A program made the position numbers and the translations under genes. From the NCBI RefSeq assembly GCF_900177615.1, contig NZ_FXAP01000002.1, positions 310,001 to 374,000 of the forward strand: a stretch of DNA of 64,000 nucleotides, written 5' to 3'. The notes under the pieces are model-generated. The model worked only from the letters and a program-made list of their open reading frames with translations, ran no database searches and was not told the DNA's origin. Source of the DNA: Plantibacter flavus (lineage in GTDB: Bacteria > Actinomycetota > Actinomycetes > Actinomycetales > Microbacteriaceae). Positions 36,895 to 44,704 of this stretch are shown in pieces (positions within the stretch are counted from its first letter, which is position 1; each line of letters starts with the position of its first letter).

Positions 36895-38109
36895 ATGCCT
36901 CGAGAGGCGATGGTGGAGCCGTCCGGCGGATCGATGGGCAGTCGATCGTTGCTCCGGCGGATGAACTCGCTCGGTGTGCTGCGCGCCCTGCTCCCGCAGC
37001 CACTCACCCTGCGGGAGCTGGCGGACGCGTCCGGGCTGTCTCGGACGGCCATCGACGCGATCGTGACGGACCTCGTCGAGATGGGCTGGCTCGAATCAGT
37101 CGAACGCGCCTCGGCGTCCCGGGTCGGCAGACCCGCCACCGCCTTCCACGTGCGCGCCGGACTCGGCCACCTCCTGTCGCTCGACATCGGCGCGAACCAC
37201 ATCCACGCCGTCGTGACCGACCTCGCCGGTGCCGTCCTGGGCCAGCGCACGGCGCGCCTTCCCGAGGACACGGGCGCGACCGAGCGCATCAGCCTGGCGC
37301 TGGCGACCGGCGATGCGGTGCTCAGCACCCTCGACCTCACCCGCGGGTCGGTGTGGATCGTCGCCGTGGGCTCCCCGGGCGCGATCGGCAGGGACGGCGA
37401 GGTGCTGCACTTCGGCGGGACGGGCCTCCCGGACTGGGTCGGGCTGAACCTGCGCGAGCGGTTCGAGCAGGAGTTCGACGGAGCCGTCCTGGTGGAGGGC
37501 GACGTCGCGCTCGGTGCCCGCGCGGAACTGACCGTCGGCGCTGCACAGGGCCACCGCGACGTCGTCTACCTCCTCTGCGGCGTGCGCACCAGCGCGGCCT
37601 CCATCGTCGACGGCAAGGTGCACCGCGGCGTGCACGGTGCGGCAGGGATCGTCGGCGAGATGCCCGAACTCCGGTGGTCCCGCCTGAACGAACGGTACGG
37701 CGAGTCGGTCCTCGGCTCTCCACGGCCGTCCCGCGAGGAGATCTTCGAGGCGGCTCGCGCCGGTGATCGGATCGCCCTGACGGCGATGGACGAGTTCGCG
37801 GACGACCTGGCCACGGGCGCGGCGGCCATGATCCTCGCACTCGATCCGGAACTCCTCGTGGTCGGCGGCGGCAGCGCTCCGGGCGCGGACGTCTTCCTGC
37901 CGCGCTTCATCCACACCCTCGGCGAGATCTGCCCGCTGCCGCCGGACGTGGTCGTCTCCTCGCTCGGTTCGGAGGCGGTGGCGATGGGTGGCGTCAGCCT
38001 GGCGTCCCAGCACCTCGACACCGTCCTCCAGACGGCTGTCCGAGACGTGGAGCGGTTCCCCGACCCGGCCGGAGCACTCCGGCTCGTCAGGCGGACCGCA
38101 GCGTCCTGA
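36895..38109 (+). CDS. ROK-family transcriptional regulator
   Basis: 404 residues. The N-terminal winged helix reads LTLRELADASGLSRTAIDAIVTDLVEMGWLE. The ROK sugar-kinase-like domain shows LSLDIGANHIHAVVTDLAG, GSPGAIGRDGEV, LPDWVGLNL, VLVEGDVALGA and GVHGAAGIVGEMPEL. The usual CXCGXXGCXE zinc motif of ROK proteins is absent, so sugar binding may differ. ATG at 36895 follows AGGGGAA; an in-frame ATG at 36910 is possible. It is divergent from the GH36 gene, its likely target. Confidence 0.88.
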   Translation: MPREAMVEPSGGSMGSRSLLRRMNSLGVLRALLPQPLTLRELADASGLSRTAIDAIVTDLVEMGWLESVERASASRVGRPATAFHVRAGLGHLLSLDIGANHIHAVVTDLAGAVLGQRTARLPEDTGATERISLALATGDAVLSTLDLTRGSVWIVAVGSPGAIGRDGEVLHFGGTGLPDWVGLNLRERFEQEFDGAVLVEGDVALGARAELTVGAAQGHRDVVYLLCGVRTSAASIVDGKVHRGVHGAAGIVGEMPELRWSRLNERYGESVLGSPRPSREEIFEAARAGDRIALTAMDEFADDLATGAAAMILALDPELLVVGGGSAPGADVFLPRFIHTLGEICPLPPDVVVSSLGSEAVAMGGVSLASQHLDTVLQTAVRDVERFPDPAGALRLVRRTAAS

Positions 38110-38137
38110 GCCGTCGCCGCCCGCGACCGGTCGTGAC

Positions 38138-39190
38138 TCAGCGACCGCCGAGCTGCGCGGCGAGGACCGACGACCGTCGCTCGGGGATCGCCGCGTCGTA
38201 GACGTCCTGGATCACGTCGAACGCCTTGCGTGCTTCGGCGGGGTGGAGCCAGAAGGCGCCCGGCTCGTCGAGCCCCGCGTAGAAGTCCTGGATCAGCCGC
38301 TCATGGGACACGCCCCAGTAGGCACGCGCTCCGCTGGCCGTCACGCGCTCGACGGTGGTCTCGACGCGCCCGTCAGCGAAGCGGGCGGTGAGTTCGGCCC
38401 CGAGGTGCAGCGTGCCCCGCTCACAGACGACGTCGATCGTCACCGGCAGGTTCGCGACCCCCGCGACCGTCGCGTAGACCGTGCTCGTCGCGCCACCCGC
38501 GTGCACGATGCGCAACTCGGCCGTGTCCTCGACCTCGATCACCTCGGCGAGCGCGCGAGTGGCGATCGATCCCGTCGCCTCGATCGGGTCGCCGACCAAC
38601 CACTGCACGAGGTCGATCGTGTGGATCGCCTGGTTCATGAGGAGTCCGCCGCCGCCGGTGTCCCAGCGACCGCGCCACGGGCGATCCTCGTAGTAGGCCG
38701 CCGTCCGATGCCACGGCACGACCGCCGAGGCGCCGAGCACTGCGCCGAGCTCACCCGAGTCGAGCAGTTCCTTGGCGCGCTCCGCCGGCTGGTTGTAGCG
38801 GTTCTGGAAGCACACCGCGATCTTCGCGCGACTGTGCTCCGCCGCGGCCAGGAGCCGCTCGGCCTCCTCGCGCGTGTGGGCGAGGGGCTTCTCGAGGATG
38901 ACGCTGATCCCGCGCTCGAGCGCCCGGATCGCCTGGTCGGCGTGCAGGTGGTGCGGGGTGCAGATGTGGACGACGTCGGGTCGTGCCTCGTCGAACAGTC
39001 GATCGAGGTCGGTGAAGCCCGGGACACCCGTCGCAGCCATCGCCGCATCGAGCCGGCCGTCGTCGACGTCGCACACCGCCACGAGCTGCGCGCCGGGGAC
39101 CGTCTCGATCGCCGCGAGGTGGAGGGCTGCGATGTCGCCGCACCCGATCACGGCGACGCGACGGAGGACGGGTGCGGGCCCGCGGCTCAT
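38138..39190 (-). CDS. Gfo/Idh/MocA-family oxidoreductase
   Basis: 350 residues. The Rossmann part has VAVIGCGDIAALHLAAIETVPGAQLVAVCDVD and HICTPHHLHADQAIRALERGISVILEKPLAHT; the C-terminal domain has GGGLLMNQAIHTIDLVQWLVGDP. ATG at 39190 overlaps the stop of the upstream isomerase gene (ATGA, 39187-39190). It is a sugar dehydrogenase working with that isomerase, in an operon that carries a LacI box identical in type to those of the uronate genes. Substrate unknown. Confidence 0.9.
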   Translation of the reverse strand: MSRGPAPVLRRVAVIGCGDIAALHLAAIETVPGAQLVAVCDVDDGRLDAAMAATGVPGFTDLDRLFDEARPDVVHICTPHHLHADQAIRALERGISVILEKPLAHTREEAERLLAAAEHSRAKIAVCFQNRYNQPAERAKELLDSGELGAVLGASAVVPWHRTAAYYEDRPWRGRWDTGGGGLLMNQAIHTIDLVQWLVGDPIEATGSIATRALAEVIEVEDTAELRIVHAGGATSTVYATVAGVANLPVTIDVVCERGTLHLGAELTARFADGRVETTVERVTASGARAYWGVSHERLIQDFYAGLDEPGAFWLHPAEARKAFDVIQDVYDAAIPERRSSVLAAQLGGR

Positions 39191-40068
39191 CGCAGCTCGA
39201 TCCCCAGCTCGTCGGTGAGCCTCCGGAAGGCCCGGGCGGCCACGCCGAACGAGGCGGGACCGGAGAAGCCGCCGAGCGCGTGGGTGTCTGCGAGGTGCGG
39301 CTCGAGCGACGCGAACCCGGCGTAGCCGTCGTCGCGCAACGCCGTGAGCGTTTCACGCAGTTGCCCGTCGCCCTCGCCGGACGGCACGACCTGGCCGCTC
39401 TCGGCGACCGCGTCCTTGACCTGCAGGTAGTCGAGGTACGGGCGCAGCATCGCGTAGCCGTCGTCGAACGGGACCACACCCACCTGGACGAAGTTCGCGT
39501 TGTCCCAGGCGAGCCGCAGCGCGGGCGATCCGACGGACTCGACGAGGTCGAGGATGCGTTCCGGGACGTCGCCGTAGATGTCCTTCTCGTTCTCGTGGAG
39601 GAGCACGATCCCCTCACGCTCGGCCAGATCGGCGAGCAGGCGCATGCGGACCAGGACGTCGTCGCGGGTGGCCTCCACCGGCACGCCCTCGCCGCGGAAG
39701 AAGGAGAAGATGCGGATGTTCGGGGTCCCGAGGGCGTGTGCAGCGGCGATCGCGCGCGCGAGGCGGGCGACTTCCAGCTCGGCGTCGAGGGCTACGTCGA
39801 CCTTGCCGATCGGCGATCCGATGGCGGACACGCCCATGCCGGACTGCTGCAGCTGCGCACCGAGTCGGGCGAGCTGGTCGGCGTCGAGGTCGATGATGTT
39901 GACGCCCCACGCGCTCCGAACCTCGATGTGCGATGCCCCGAGCGCCTCGAGCACGGCGATCTGCGTCGTCGGGTCGGCGTCGATCTCGTCGCCGAAGCCC
40001 GACAGGGTCCAGCTCACCGGGTGTTGTGCATTCACGTGCGCTTCCGCCTTCGCGTTCGTTCTCGTCAT
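39187..40068 (-). CDS. Sugar phosphate isomerase/epimerase family protein
   Basis: 293 residues, TIM barrel. It begins WTLSGFGDEIDADPTTQIAVLEALGASHIEVRSAWG. Predicted metal ligands are the Glu of IVLLHENEKDIYG, the Asp and Asn of LAWDNANFVQ, YLQVKDAV and FASLEPHLAD. It carries ATG at 40068; GTG at 40035 with GGCGGAAG in front would be 11 residues shorter. It is first in a two-gene leftward operon. The promoter has -35 TTGTCA and -10 TAGGCT (minus strand, 40125-40130 and 40102-40107), overlapped by the third LacI box. Confidence 0.87.
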   Translation of the reverse strand: MTRTNAKAEAHVNAQHPVSWTLSGFGDEIDADPTTQIAVLEALGASHIEVRSAWGVNIIDLDADQLARLGAQLQQSGMGVSAIGSPIGKVDVALDAELEVARLARAIAAAHALGTPNIRIFSFFRGEGVPVEATRDDVLVRMRLLADLAEREGIVLLHENEKDIYGDVPERILDLVESVGSPALRLAWDNANFVQVGVVPFDDGYAMLRPYLDYLQVKDAVAESGQVVPSGEGDGQLRETLTALRDDGYAGFASLEPHLADTHALGGFSGPASFGVAARAFRRLTDELGIELR

Positions 40069-40101
40069 CGGGAACCAGACAGTCGGGCTGCCGGCACTGT
40101 C

Positions 40102-40130
40102 AGCCTACGGCTCTGGCAACCGGTTGACAA
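40102..40130 (-). promoter_or_regulatory. Promoter with third LacI-type box
   Basis: TGGCAACCGGTTGACA (40114-40129) matches the boxes at 26126 and 26150 in form. On the minus strand it covers the spacer and -35 (TTGTCA) of the isomerase promoter, whose -10 TAGGCT is at 40102-40107. Repression by the same LacI protein is expected. Confidence 0.7.
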
Positions 40131-40148
40131 CCCTGCTGGTGGGTGCGG

Positions 40149-40314
40149 CCAGCGCGGTGCGCTGACGCGAGCGCGGGGCACACACGTGAGCGCGCCCCTC
40201 CGGAGACCCGCGCCCACGCACTGGCACCGCGCTCAGGCCGCGGCGCGCGCACTCACGCCCGGACACCCACACTCACGCCGCCACGCCCGCGCTCACATCA
40301 GCGCACCGCGCTGG
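40149..40314. repeat. MITE-like intergenic element, copy B3
   Basis: About 166 bp. The ends CAGCGCGGTGCGCTG (40150-40164) and CAGCGCACCGCGCTG (40299-40313) are perfect inverted copies. Inside is GTGAGCGCGCCCCTCCGG, shared with copy B1. The element occupies most of the 287-bp gap between the divergent isomerase and HAD genes. Confidence 0.75.
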
Positions 40315-40342
40315 GCATCGACCCCGACCGGAGGTGCCACCG

Positions 40343-40348
40343 TAGGAT
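40343..40348 (+). promoter_or_regulatory. -10 element of the HAD gene, leaderless type
   Basis: TAGGAT ends 7 nt before GTG at 40356. It overlaps the upstream in-frame ATG at 40347, which argues for GTG as the true start. Confidence 0.5.
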
Positions 40349-40355
40349 GGAGCGT

Positions 40356-41051
40356 GTGACCGATCTCTACCTCGCGAGTACGACCGTGTCCTTCCACCGC
40401 AGCTGGTCCTGCGTGCTGTTCGACCTCGACGGCACGATCGTGGACTCGGCCCCCGGCATCATCTCCCGCATGAGGACGACCCTGGCGAACGTCGGTGCCG
40501 TCGTGCCGTCCGACGAATCGCTGCTGCGTTGGGTCGGCCCGCCGCTGCTCGACTCCTTCCGCGACTTCGCGGGCATGGACCCACTGCAGTCGCAGCTTGC
40601 CCTCACCGAATACCGCCGCCAGGTCGCCATCGAGGGCGCCGAGGTCGGCACCGCGGTGTTCCCGGGCGTCGCCGGGCTGCTCGCACGGATCTCCGAGGCC
40701 GGGATCCCGATCGGGCTCGCGACCTCGAAGCCCGAGTCGCAGGCGAACACGATCCTCGATCACTTCGGTCTGAGCCAGTACTTCACCGTCGTCACGGGCG
40801 CCTCCGAGGACGAGGTCCGCAGCAGCAAGGCCGACGTCGTCGGCGAGGCCCTCCGACGCCTCACGGCCGCCGGCGTCGACACCTCCCGCACCGTGCTGGT
40901 CGGCGACCGCCTCCACGACATCGAGGGCGCAGCTGCGCACGGGATCCCGACGATCCTCGTCGAGTGGGGCTACGGCTCACCGGCGGAGGCCACCGGCGCC
41001 CTCGCCGTCGTCCACTCCATCGACGCGCTGTCGAACCTCATCACCGGCTGA
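40356..41051 (+). CDS. HAD-superfamily phosphatase, phosphoglycolate-phosphatase-like
   Basis: 231 residues. The catalytic motif I is VLFDLDGTIVDSAPGI (nucleophile and acid/base Asp), the cap domain follows, motif II is GLATSKPESQ, motif III is the Lys of RSSKADVVGEAL and motif IV is VLVGDRLHDIEGAAAHGI. It is a cytoplasmic small-molecule phosphatase close to Gph/PpaX. GTG at 40356 is preferred over ATG at 40347 because of the leaderless-type -10. It stands alone and ends in a hairpin. Confidence 0.88.
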   Translation: MTDLYLASTTVSFHRSWSCVLFDLDGTIVDSAPGIISRMRTTLANVGAVVPSDESLLRWVGPPLLDSFRDFAGMDPLQSQLALTEYRRQVAIEGAEVGTAVFPGVAGLLARISEAGIPIGLATSKPESQANTILDHFGLSQYFTVVTGASEDEVRSSKADVVGEALRRLTAAGVDTSRTVLVGDRLHDIEGAAAHGIPTILVEWGYGSPAEATGALAVVHSIDALSNLITG

Positions 41052-41071
41052 GCGAGACCGGTATCGCTCGG
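41048..41071 (+). terminator. Intrinsic terminator of the HAD gene
   Basis: CTGAGCGA pairs with TCGCTCGG (8 bp, one wobble) around an 8-nt loop, followed by TTTCCCC. The stem overlaps the stop codon. Confidence 0.6.
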
Positions 41072-41140
41072 TTTCCCCAGAAGGGCCTGGCTTCACCGAC
41101 ACCTGCTCACTAGGGTGATGACCATCCTGAGGAGGTCGAC

Positions 41141-41734
41141 ATGGCGGTGTTCACACGCGGTTTCGGAGGACGGGCACGGGAGCAGGACGATCGACTCCCG
41201 CCCGGTCAGTTCCTCACCGAGGACTTCCCGGTGCTGTCCGCCGGACCCACACCGCGGATCGACACCGATGAGTGGGAGTTCCAGATCCGGACGGAGACGG
41301 GCGAGACCCACCGCTGGGACTGGCCGGCCATGCAGGCCCTCCAGCAGGACGACATCACCCGCGACATCCACTGCGTGACCCGCTGGACGAAGCTCGGCAC
41401 GAGCTGGCAGGGCGTCTCACTCGACACGCTCTTCGCCGAGGTCGAGAGCGGCTACGACTTCGTGATGGCCCACTCCTACGGCGGCTACACGACCAACTTC
41501 CCACTCGACGACCTCCTGGACGGCAAGGCCTGGATCGCCACCGGCTTCGACGGCGAGCCGCTCGCCGCGGAGCACGGCGGCCCGGCGCGACTCCTCATCC
41601 CGCACCTCTACTTCTGGAAGAGCGCGAAGTGGATCCGCGGCCTCGTCATGCAGCAGGACGACGAGCCGGGGTTCTGGGAGCAGAACGGCTACCACGCCTA
41701 CGGTGATCCCTGGCTCGAACAGCGGTACTCGTGA
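41141..41734 (+). CDS. Sulfite-oxidase-like molybdopterin oxidoreductase, soluble
   Basis: 197 residues of the YuiH-like branch of the sulfite oxidase fold, without signal peptide. The molybdenum ligand is the Cys in DIHCVTRWTKLGTSWQGV; GYTTNFPLDDLLDGKAWIATGFDGEPL and GGPARLLIPHLYFWKSAKWIRGL are typical. It contains only the Moco domain. AGGAGG precedes ATG. It overlaps the FAD reductase gene by GTGA (41731-41734), which should supply its electrons. The substrate is not known for this group; N- or S-oxide reduction is one possibility. Confidence 0.9.
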   Translation: MAVFTRGFGGRAREQDDRLPPGQFLTEDFPVLSAGPTPRIDTDEWEFQIRTETGETHRWDWPAMQALQQDDITRDIHCVTRWTKLGTSWQGVSLDTLFAEVESGYDFVMAHSYGGYTTNFPLDDLLDGKAWIATGFDGEPLAAEHGGPARLLIPHLYFWKSAKWIRGLVMQQDDEPGFWEQNGYHAYGDPWLEQRYS

Positions 41735-42459
41735 GGCGCACGGGCCATGTCGACGTCTGGAAAGCGGCCACGGTGGTCACGGCGACGCGCCTGACCCCAT
41801 CGGGGCGCAGCCTCGTCCTGGACGCCCCCGGCTGGGGCGGGAACCTCGCCGGGCAGCACGCCGACGTCCGCCTCACCGCCCCCGACGGCTACCAGGCGGT
41901 GCGCTCCTACTCGATCGCCTCGGCGGACGCCGGTGACCGCATCGAGATCGCCGTCGACCGAGTCCCCGACGGCGAGGTCTCCCCGTTCCTCGTCGACGCG
42001 ATCGAGGTCGGCGACCAGGTCGAGGTGCGTGGACCGCTGGGCGGCTGGTTCGTCTGGCGCCCCGAGGACACAGAGCCGGTCCTCCTGATCGGCGGCGGGT
42101 CTGGCATCGTGCCGCTCATGGCGATGGTGCGAGCGCACGAGGCGGCCGGGAGTACGACGCCGTTCCGACTCGTGTACTCGGTCCGCTCACCGCAGGACGC
42201 CTTCTTCGCCGACGAGCTCGCTGCGGCGACCGGGGTCGAGGTCACCTGGATCTACACCCGGCGAGCGCCCGACGGCTGGCCTCGTCCCGCCGGCCGACTG
42301 GTCGCGGCCGACCTGCAGGCGCTCGAGGTCACCGGCGGCGAGGCCCCGTCGGTGTTCGTCTGCGGACCGACCGGCTTCGTCGAGGCGGTCGCCGACACCC
42401 TGGTCGCGATCGGCCATGATCCCGCCCGCATCAAGACCGAGCGGTTCGGAGGCGCGTGA
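41731..42459 (+). CDS. Ferredoxin-reductase-type FAD/NAD(P) oxidoreductase
   Basis: 242 residues. The FAD domain has RSYSIASADAGDRIEIAVDRVPDGEVSPFL (FAD-binding RxYS), and the NAD domain has LLIGGGSGIVPLMAMVRAH and VFVCGPTGFVEAVADTLVAIG. There is no 2Fe-2S domain (no Cys cluster at the C-terminus). GTG overlaps the molybdoenzyme stop, and the next small gene overlaps its own stop. It is likely the NAD(P)H-dependent electron donor of the neighbouring molybdoenzyme. Confidence 0.9.
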   Translation: MRRTGHVDVWKAATVVTATRLTPSGRSLVLDAPGWGGNLAGQHADVRLTAPDGYQAVRSYSIASADAGDRIEIAVDRVPDGEVSPFLVDAIEVGDQVEVRGPLGGWFVWRPEDTEPVLLIGGGSGIVPLMAMVRAHEAAGSTTPFRLVYSVRSPQDAFFADELAAATGVEVTWIYTRRAPDGWPRPAGRLVAADLQALEVTGGEAPSVFVCGPTGFVEAVADTLVAIGHDPARIKTERFGGA

Positions 42460-42716
42460 TGACCTCGCATCTGGACGGGAACGTCCTCGCCGGCACCCTG
42501 TCGGAACTGACCGGCTCCGACCCGAGCGGGACGATGTCGCAGTGCCTCGGGTGCCGCGACGTCTCGCCCCTCGCCGCGGAGCTGGTGTTCGGCACCCCGG
42601 ACGCGTGGGTGGTGCGCTGTCGGCACTGCGACGACGTCCTGCTCGTCGTCCTCCATCACGAGGAGACCACGCGCGTCACCCTCGACGGCGTCCGCTGGTG
42701 GACGGACCTCGGCTGA
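42456..42716 (+). CDS. Small zinc-ribbon protein, DUF6510-like
   Basis: 86 residues. Two CxxC pairs (CLGC near residue 30, CRHC near 54) frame a probable zinc ribbon; the rest is acidic and hydrophobic beta sequence ending in VRWWTDLG. GTG at 42456 overlaps the reductase stop; ATG at 42459 is the alternative. GGAGGCGC precedes it. The tight coupling to the molybdoenzyme and reductase suggests a third component or maturation factor of that enzyme. No function is established. Confidence 0.8.
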   Translation: MMTSHLDGNVLAGTLSELTGSDPSGTMSQCLGCRDVSPLAAELVFGTPDAWVVRCRHCDDVLLVVLHHEETTRVTLDGVRWWTDLG

Positions 42717-42733
42717 CGCACCTCCCCCACTCG

Positions 42734-42783
42734 TTCGCCCATTCTTGGGCGAACGGAGCTTCTGTCGCCCAAAGATGGGCGAA
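42734..42783. repeat. Nested-hairpin intergenic repeat, copy A3
   Basis: Arms 42734-42752 and 42765-42783 are 19-bp inverted copies with two mismatches, with a 12-nt loop as in copy A1. It lies right after the zinc-ribbon gene and directly before the hydrolase promoter. Confidence 0.85.
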
Positions 42784-42800
42784 TGAACGTAACCCTGAAA

Positions 42801-42833
42801 GCTATTGACATTAGCCAAACGGCGATGCAGACT
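42801..42833 (+). promoter_or_regulatory. Promoter with TetR-type palindrome
   Basis: TTGACA (42805-42810), a 17-nt spacer and CAGACT (42828-42833) end 6 nt before ATG 42840, a leaderless arrangement. GCTA-TTGACAT-TAGC (42801-42815) is a palindrome over the -35. It is the likely operator of the TetR protein encoded in the same operon. Confidence 0.65.
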
Positions 42834-42839
42834 AGCTTC

Positions 42840-43676
42840 ATGAACACGAAGCCGGCATCGACAGGGCCTGCCACCCGCTACCTCGACCGTCCCGAGGGCA
42901 AGATCGCCTACGAGATCCAGGGCGACGGCCCGCTCGTCGTCCTCGTCCCGGGAATGGGCGAGCTCCGCTCCTCCTACCGCTTCCTCGCTCCCGCGCTCGT
43001 CCAGGCCGGGTACCGCGTCGCCTCCACCGACCTCCGTGGTCACGGCGACAGCGACACGACGTTCTCCTCGTACGGCGACGTCGCGACCGCCTCGGACGTC
43101 CACGCCCTCATCCGCGACCTCGGCGCCCCGGCCGTCATCATCGGGAACTCCCTCGCTGCCGGCGCGGGAGTGATCGTCGCCGCGGAGCATCCGGACGACG
43201 TGTCCGGTCTCGTCCTCGTCGGGCCCTTCGTCCGCAACCCGAAGGCGGGCGCCGTCATGCAGGCGGTCTTCCGCGCCATGATGGCTCCGCTGTGGATCGC
43301 ACGGGTCTGGAAGGCCTACCTCCCCACGCTGAACGCGGGCCGGAAGCCGGTCGACTTCGACGACTACCTCGCCGACGTCTTCGCGAGCCTGCGTCGACCC
43401 GCCTACGGCAAGGCCTTCTCGCAGACGACGAGACAGACCGACCACGCCCCAGCCGAGGCTGCGCTCCCCGGCGTGAGCGCTCCGACGCTCGTGATCATGG
43501 GCACCAAGGACCCCGACTTCCCCGACCCCGCGGCCGAGGCCCGCTGGATCGGCGACACGCTGCAGGCGGAGGTCGTCCTCGTCGAGGACGCCGGCCACTA
43601 CCCGCAGGCCCAGCAGCCCGAGGTCACCTCGCAGGCCGTCCTCGGCTTCCTCCAGACGGCGCTGCACCGTGCCTAG
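42840..43676 (+). CDS. Alpha/beta-fold hydrolase
   Basis: 278 residues. The fold is shown by the oxyanion segment VVLVPGMGELRSSYRFLAPAL, the nucleophile elbow VIIGNSLAAGAG (Ser), the acid in VIMGTKDPDFPDP and the His in VEDAGHYPQAQQPE. ATG at 42840 is fixed by the leaderless promoter; the open frame extends back into repeat A3. It overlaps the TetR gene by 8 nt. Substrate unknown; a detoxifying esterase or epoxide hydrolase role would suit TetR control. Confidence 0.88.
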   Translation: MNTKPASTGPATRYLDRPEGKIAYEIQGDGPLVVLVPGMGELRSSYRFLAPALVQAGYRVASTDLRGHGDSDTTFSSYGDVATASDVHALIRDLGAPAVIIGNSLAAGAGVIVAAEHPDDVSGLVLVGPFVRNPKAGAVMQAVFRAMMAPLWIARVWKAYLPTLNAGRKPVDFDDYLADVFASLRRPAYGKAFSQTTRQTDHAPAEAALPGVSAPTLVIMGTKDPDFPDPAAEARWIGDTLQAEVVLVEDAGHYPQAQQPEVTSQAVLGFLQTALHRA

Positions 43677-44253
43677 GGCGGGACTCAGCCGCGCGCGCGT
43701 GGTGGACGAAGCGGCTGAACTCGCCGACGAGGTCGGGCTCGAGGGGCTGACCCTCGCCGCCCTCGCCGAACGGCTCGGCGTCCGGCAGCCCTCGCTCTAC
43801 AAGCACCTCGACTCACTCGCCGGACTCCGCCGGAGCATCTCCCTCCAAGCGAAGGGCGAGCTCGGCGACGTCCTGCTGCGTGCCGCCGTCGGCCGTTCGG
43901 GCGCGGACGCGATCACGGTGATGGCCGGGGCCTACCGGGAGTGGGCCCTGGAGCACCCGGCACGCTACACGGCTGCGCAGTGGATCGCCGGGCCGGAGGA
44001 CGAGGAGGACACGGCTGCATCGCTCGGCGCCATCCAGGTCATCACCGACGTCCTCACGGCCTACGAACTCCGCGGCGACGATGCCATCGACGCGATCCGC
44101 GCGTTCCGCTCCACCCTGCACGGCTTCGTCTCGCTCGAGGCGGCGGGATCCTTCGGCCTCGACCGAGACCTCGACCGGAGCTTCGACCGCCTCGTCCGCG
44201 GCTTCGTGATCACCCTGACCAACTGGGCCGAGACCGCTGGGGACGAGTCCTAG
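43669..44253 (+). CDS. TetR-family transcriptional regulator
   Basis: 194 residues. The N-terminal helix-turn-helix reads LTLAALAERLGVRQPSLYKHLDSLAGLRR, and the C-terminal ligand domain is of the WHG type (YREWALEHPARYTAAQWI). GTG at 43669 overlaps the hydrolase gene. It probably represses its own operon by binding the palindrome over the -35 at 42801-42815, with release by the hydrolase substrate. Confidence 0.9.
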   Translation: MPRAGLSRARVVDEAAELADEVGLEGLTLAALAERLGVRQPSLYKHLDSLAGLRRSISLQAKGELGDVLLRAAVGRSGADAITVMAGAYREWALEHPARYTAAQWIAGPEDEEDTAASLGAIQVITDVLTAYELRGDDAIDAIRAFRSTLHGFVSLEAAGSFGLDRDLDRSFDRLVRGFVITLTNWAETAGDES

Positions 44254-44292
44254 CCGATCCGCAACGGGTTCCGCCGCACGACGCGTGCGGGG

Positions 44293-44298
44293 TAGCGT
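44293..44298 (+). promoter_or_regulatory. -10 element of the VOC gene, leaderless type
   Basis: TAGCGT ends 6 nt before ATG 44305. There is no SD sequence in front of this start. Confidence 0.5.
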
Positions 44299-44304
44299 GC
44301 CGTC

Positions 44305-44682
44305 ATGTCATGCCGCATCAGTGAACTCGTCCTCGACTGCCGCGATCCGGAAGCGCTCGCCCGCTTCTGGTGCGAGGTCCTCGACTTCGTCGTGCTCGAC
44401 CGAGACGAGGACGGGGTGGAGATCGGAGCGCGGGACGGCTTCGGTGGATCGCAGCCGACCATCATCCTCAGCCGCAGCGACGACCCGCCGCAGCCGAAGT
44501 CGAAGCTCCACATCGACGTCAGCCCGACCGACGGCGACCAGGACGCCGAGCTCGAGCGCCTGCTGGCCCTCGGTGCACGCCCGACGGACATCGGGCAGAC
44601 GGGCGACGAGTCGTGGCACGTCCTCGCCGACCCCGAGGGCAACGCCTTCTGCCTCCTGCGCACGCCCGTCAAGCCGGTCTGA
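44305..44682 (+). CDS. VOC-family (glyoxalase-fold) protein
   Basis: 125 residues, one VOC module pair: ISELVLDCRDPEALARFWCEVLDFVVLDRDEDGVEIG, then KSKLHIDVSPTDGDQDAELERLLALGARPTDIG and WHVLADPEGNAFCLLR. The fold matches glyoxalase-like dioxygenase/lyase and antibiotic-binding proteins. The Glu/His metal set is only partly conserved, so it may bind rather than convert a ligand. It stands alone between the TetR gene and repeat A4. Confidence 0.87.
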   Translation: MSCRISELVLDCRDPEALARFWCEVLDFVVLDRDEDGVEIGARDGFGGSQPTIILSRSDDPPQPKSKLHIDVSPTDGDQDAELERLLALGARPTDIGQTGDESWHVLADPEGNAFCLLRTPVKPV

Positions 44683-44704
44683 TCGGCCTCCCGCATCCAT
44701 CCCA

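Noticed and set aside
41141..41734. Classical sulfite oxidase or MsrP
   Set aside because: No signal peptide, no heme domain and no dimerisation domain; it is a soluble YuiH-like protein, so the substrate is left open.
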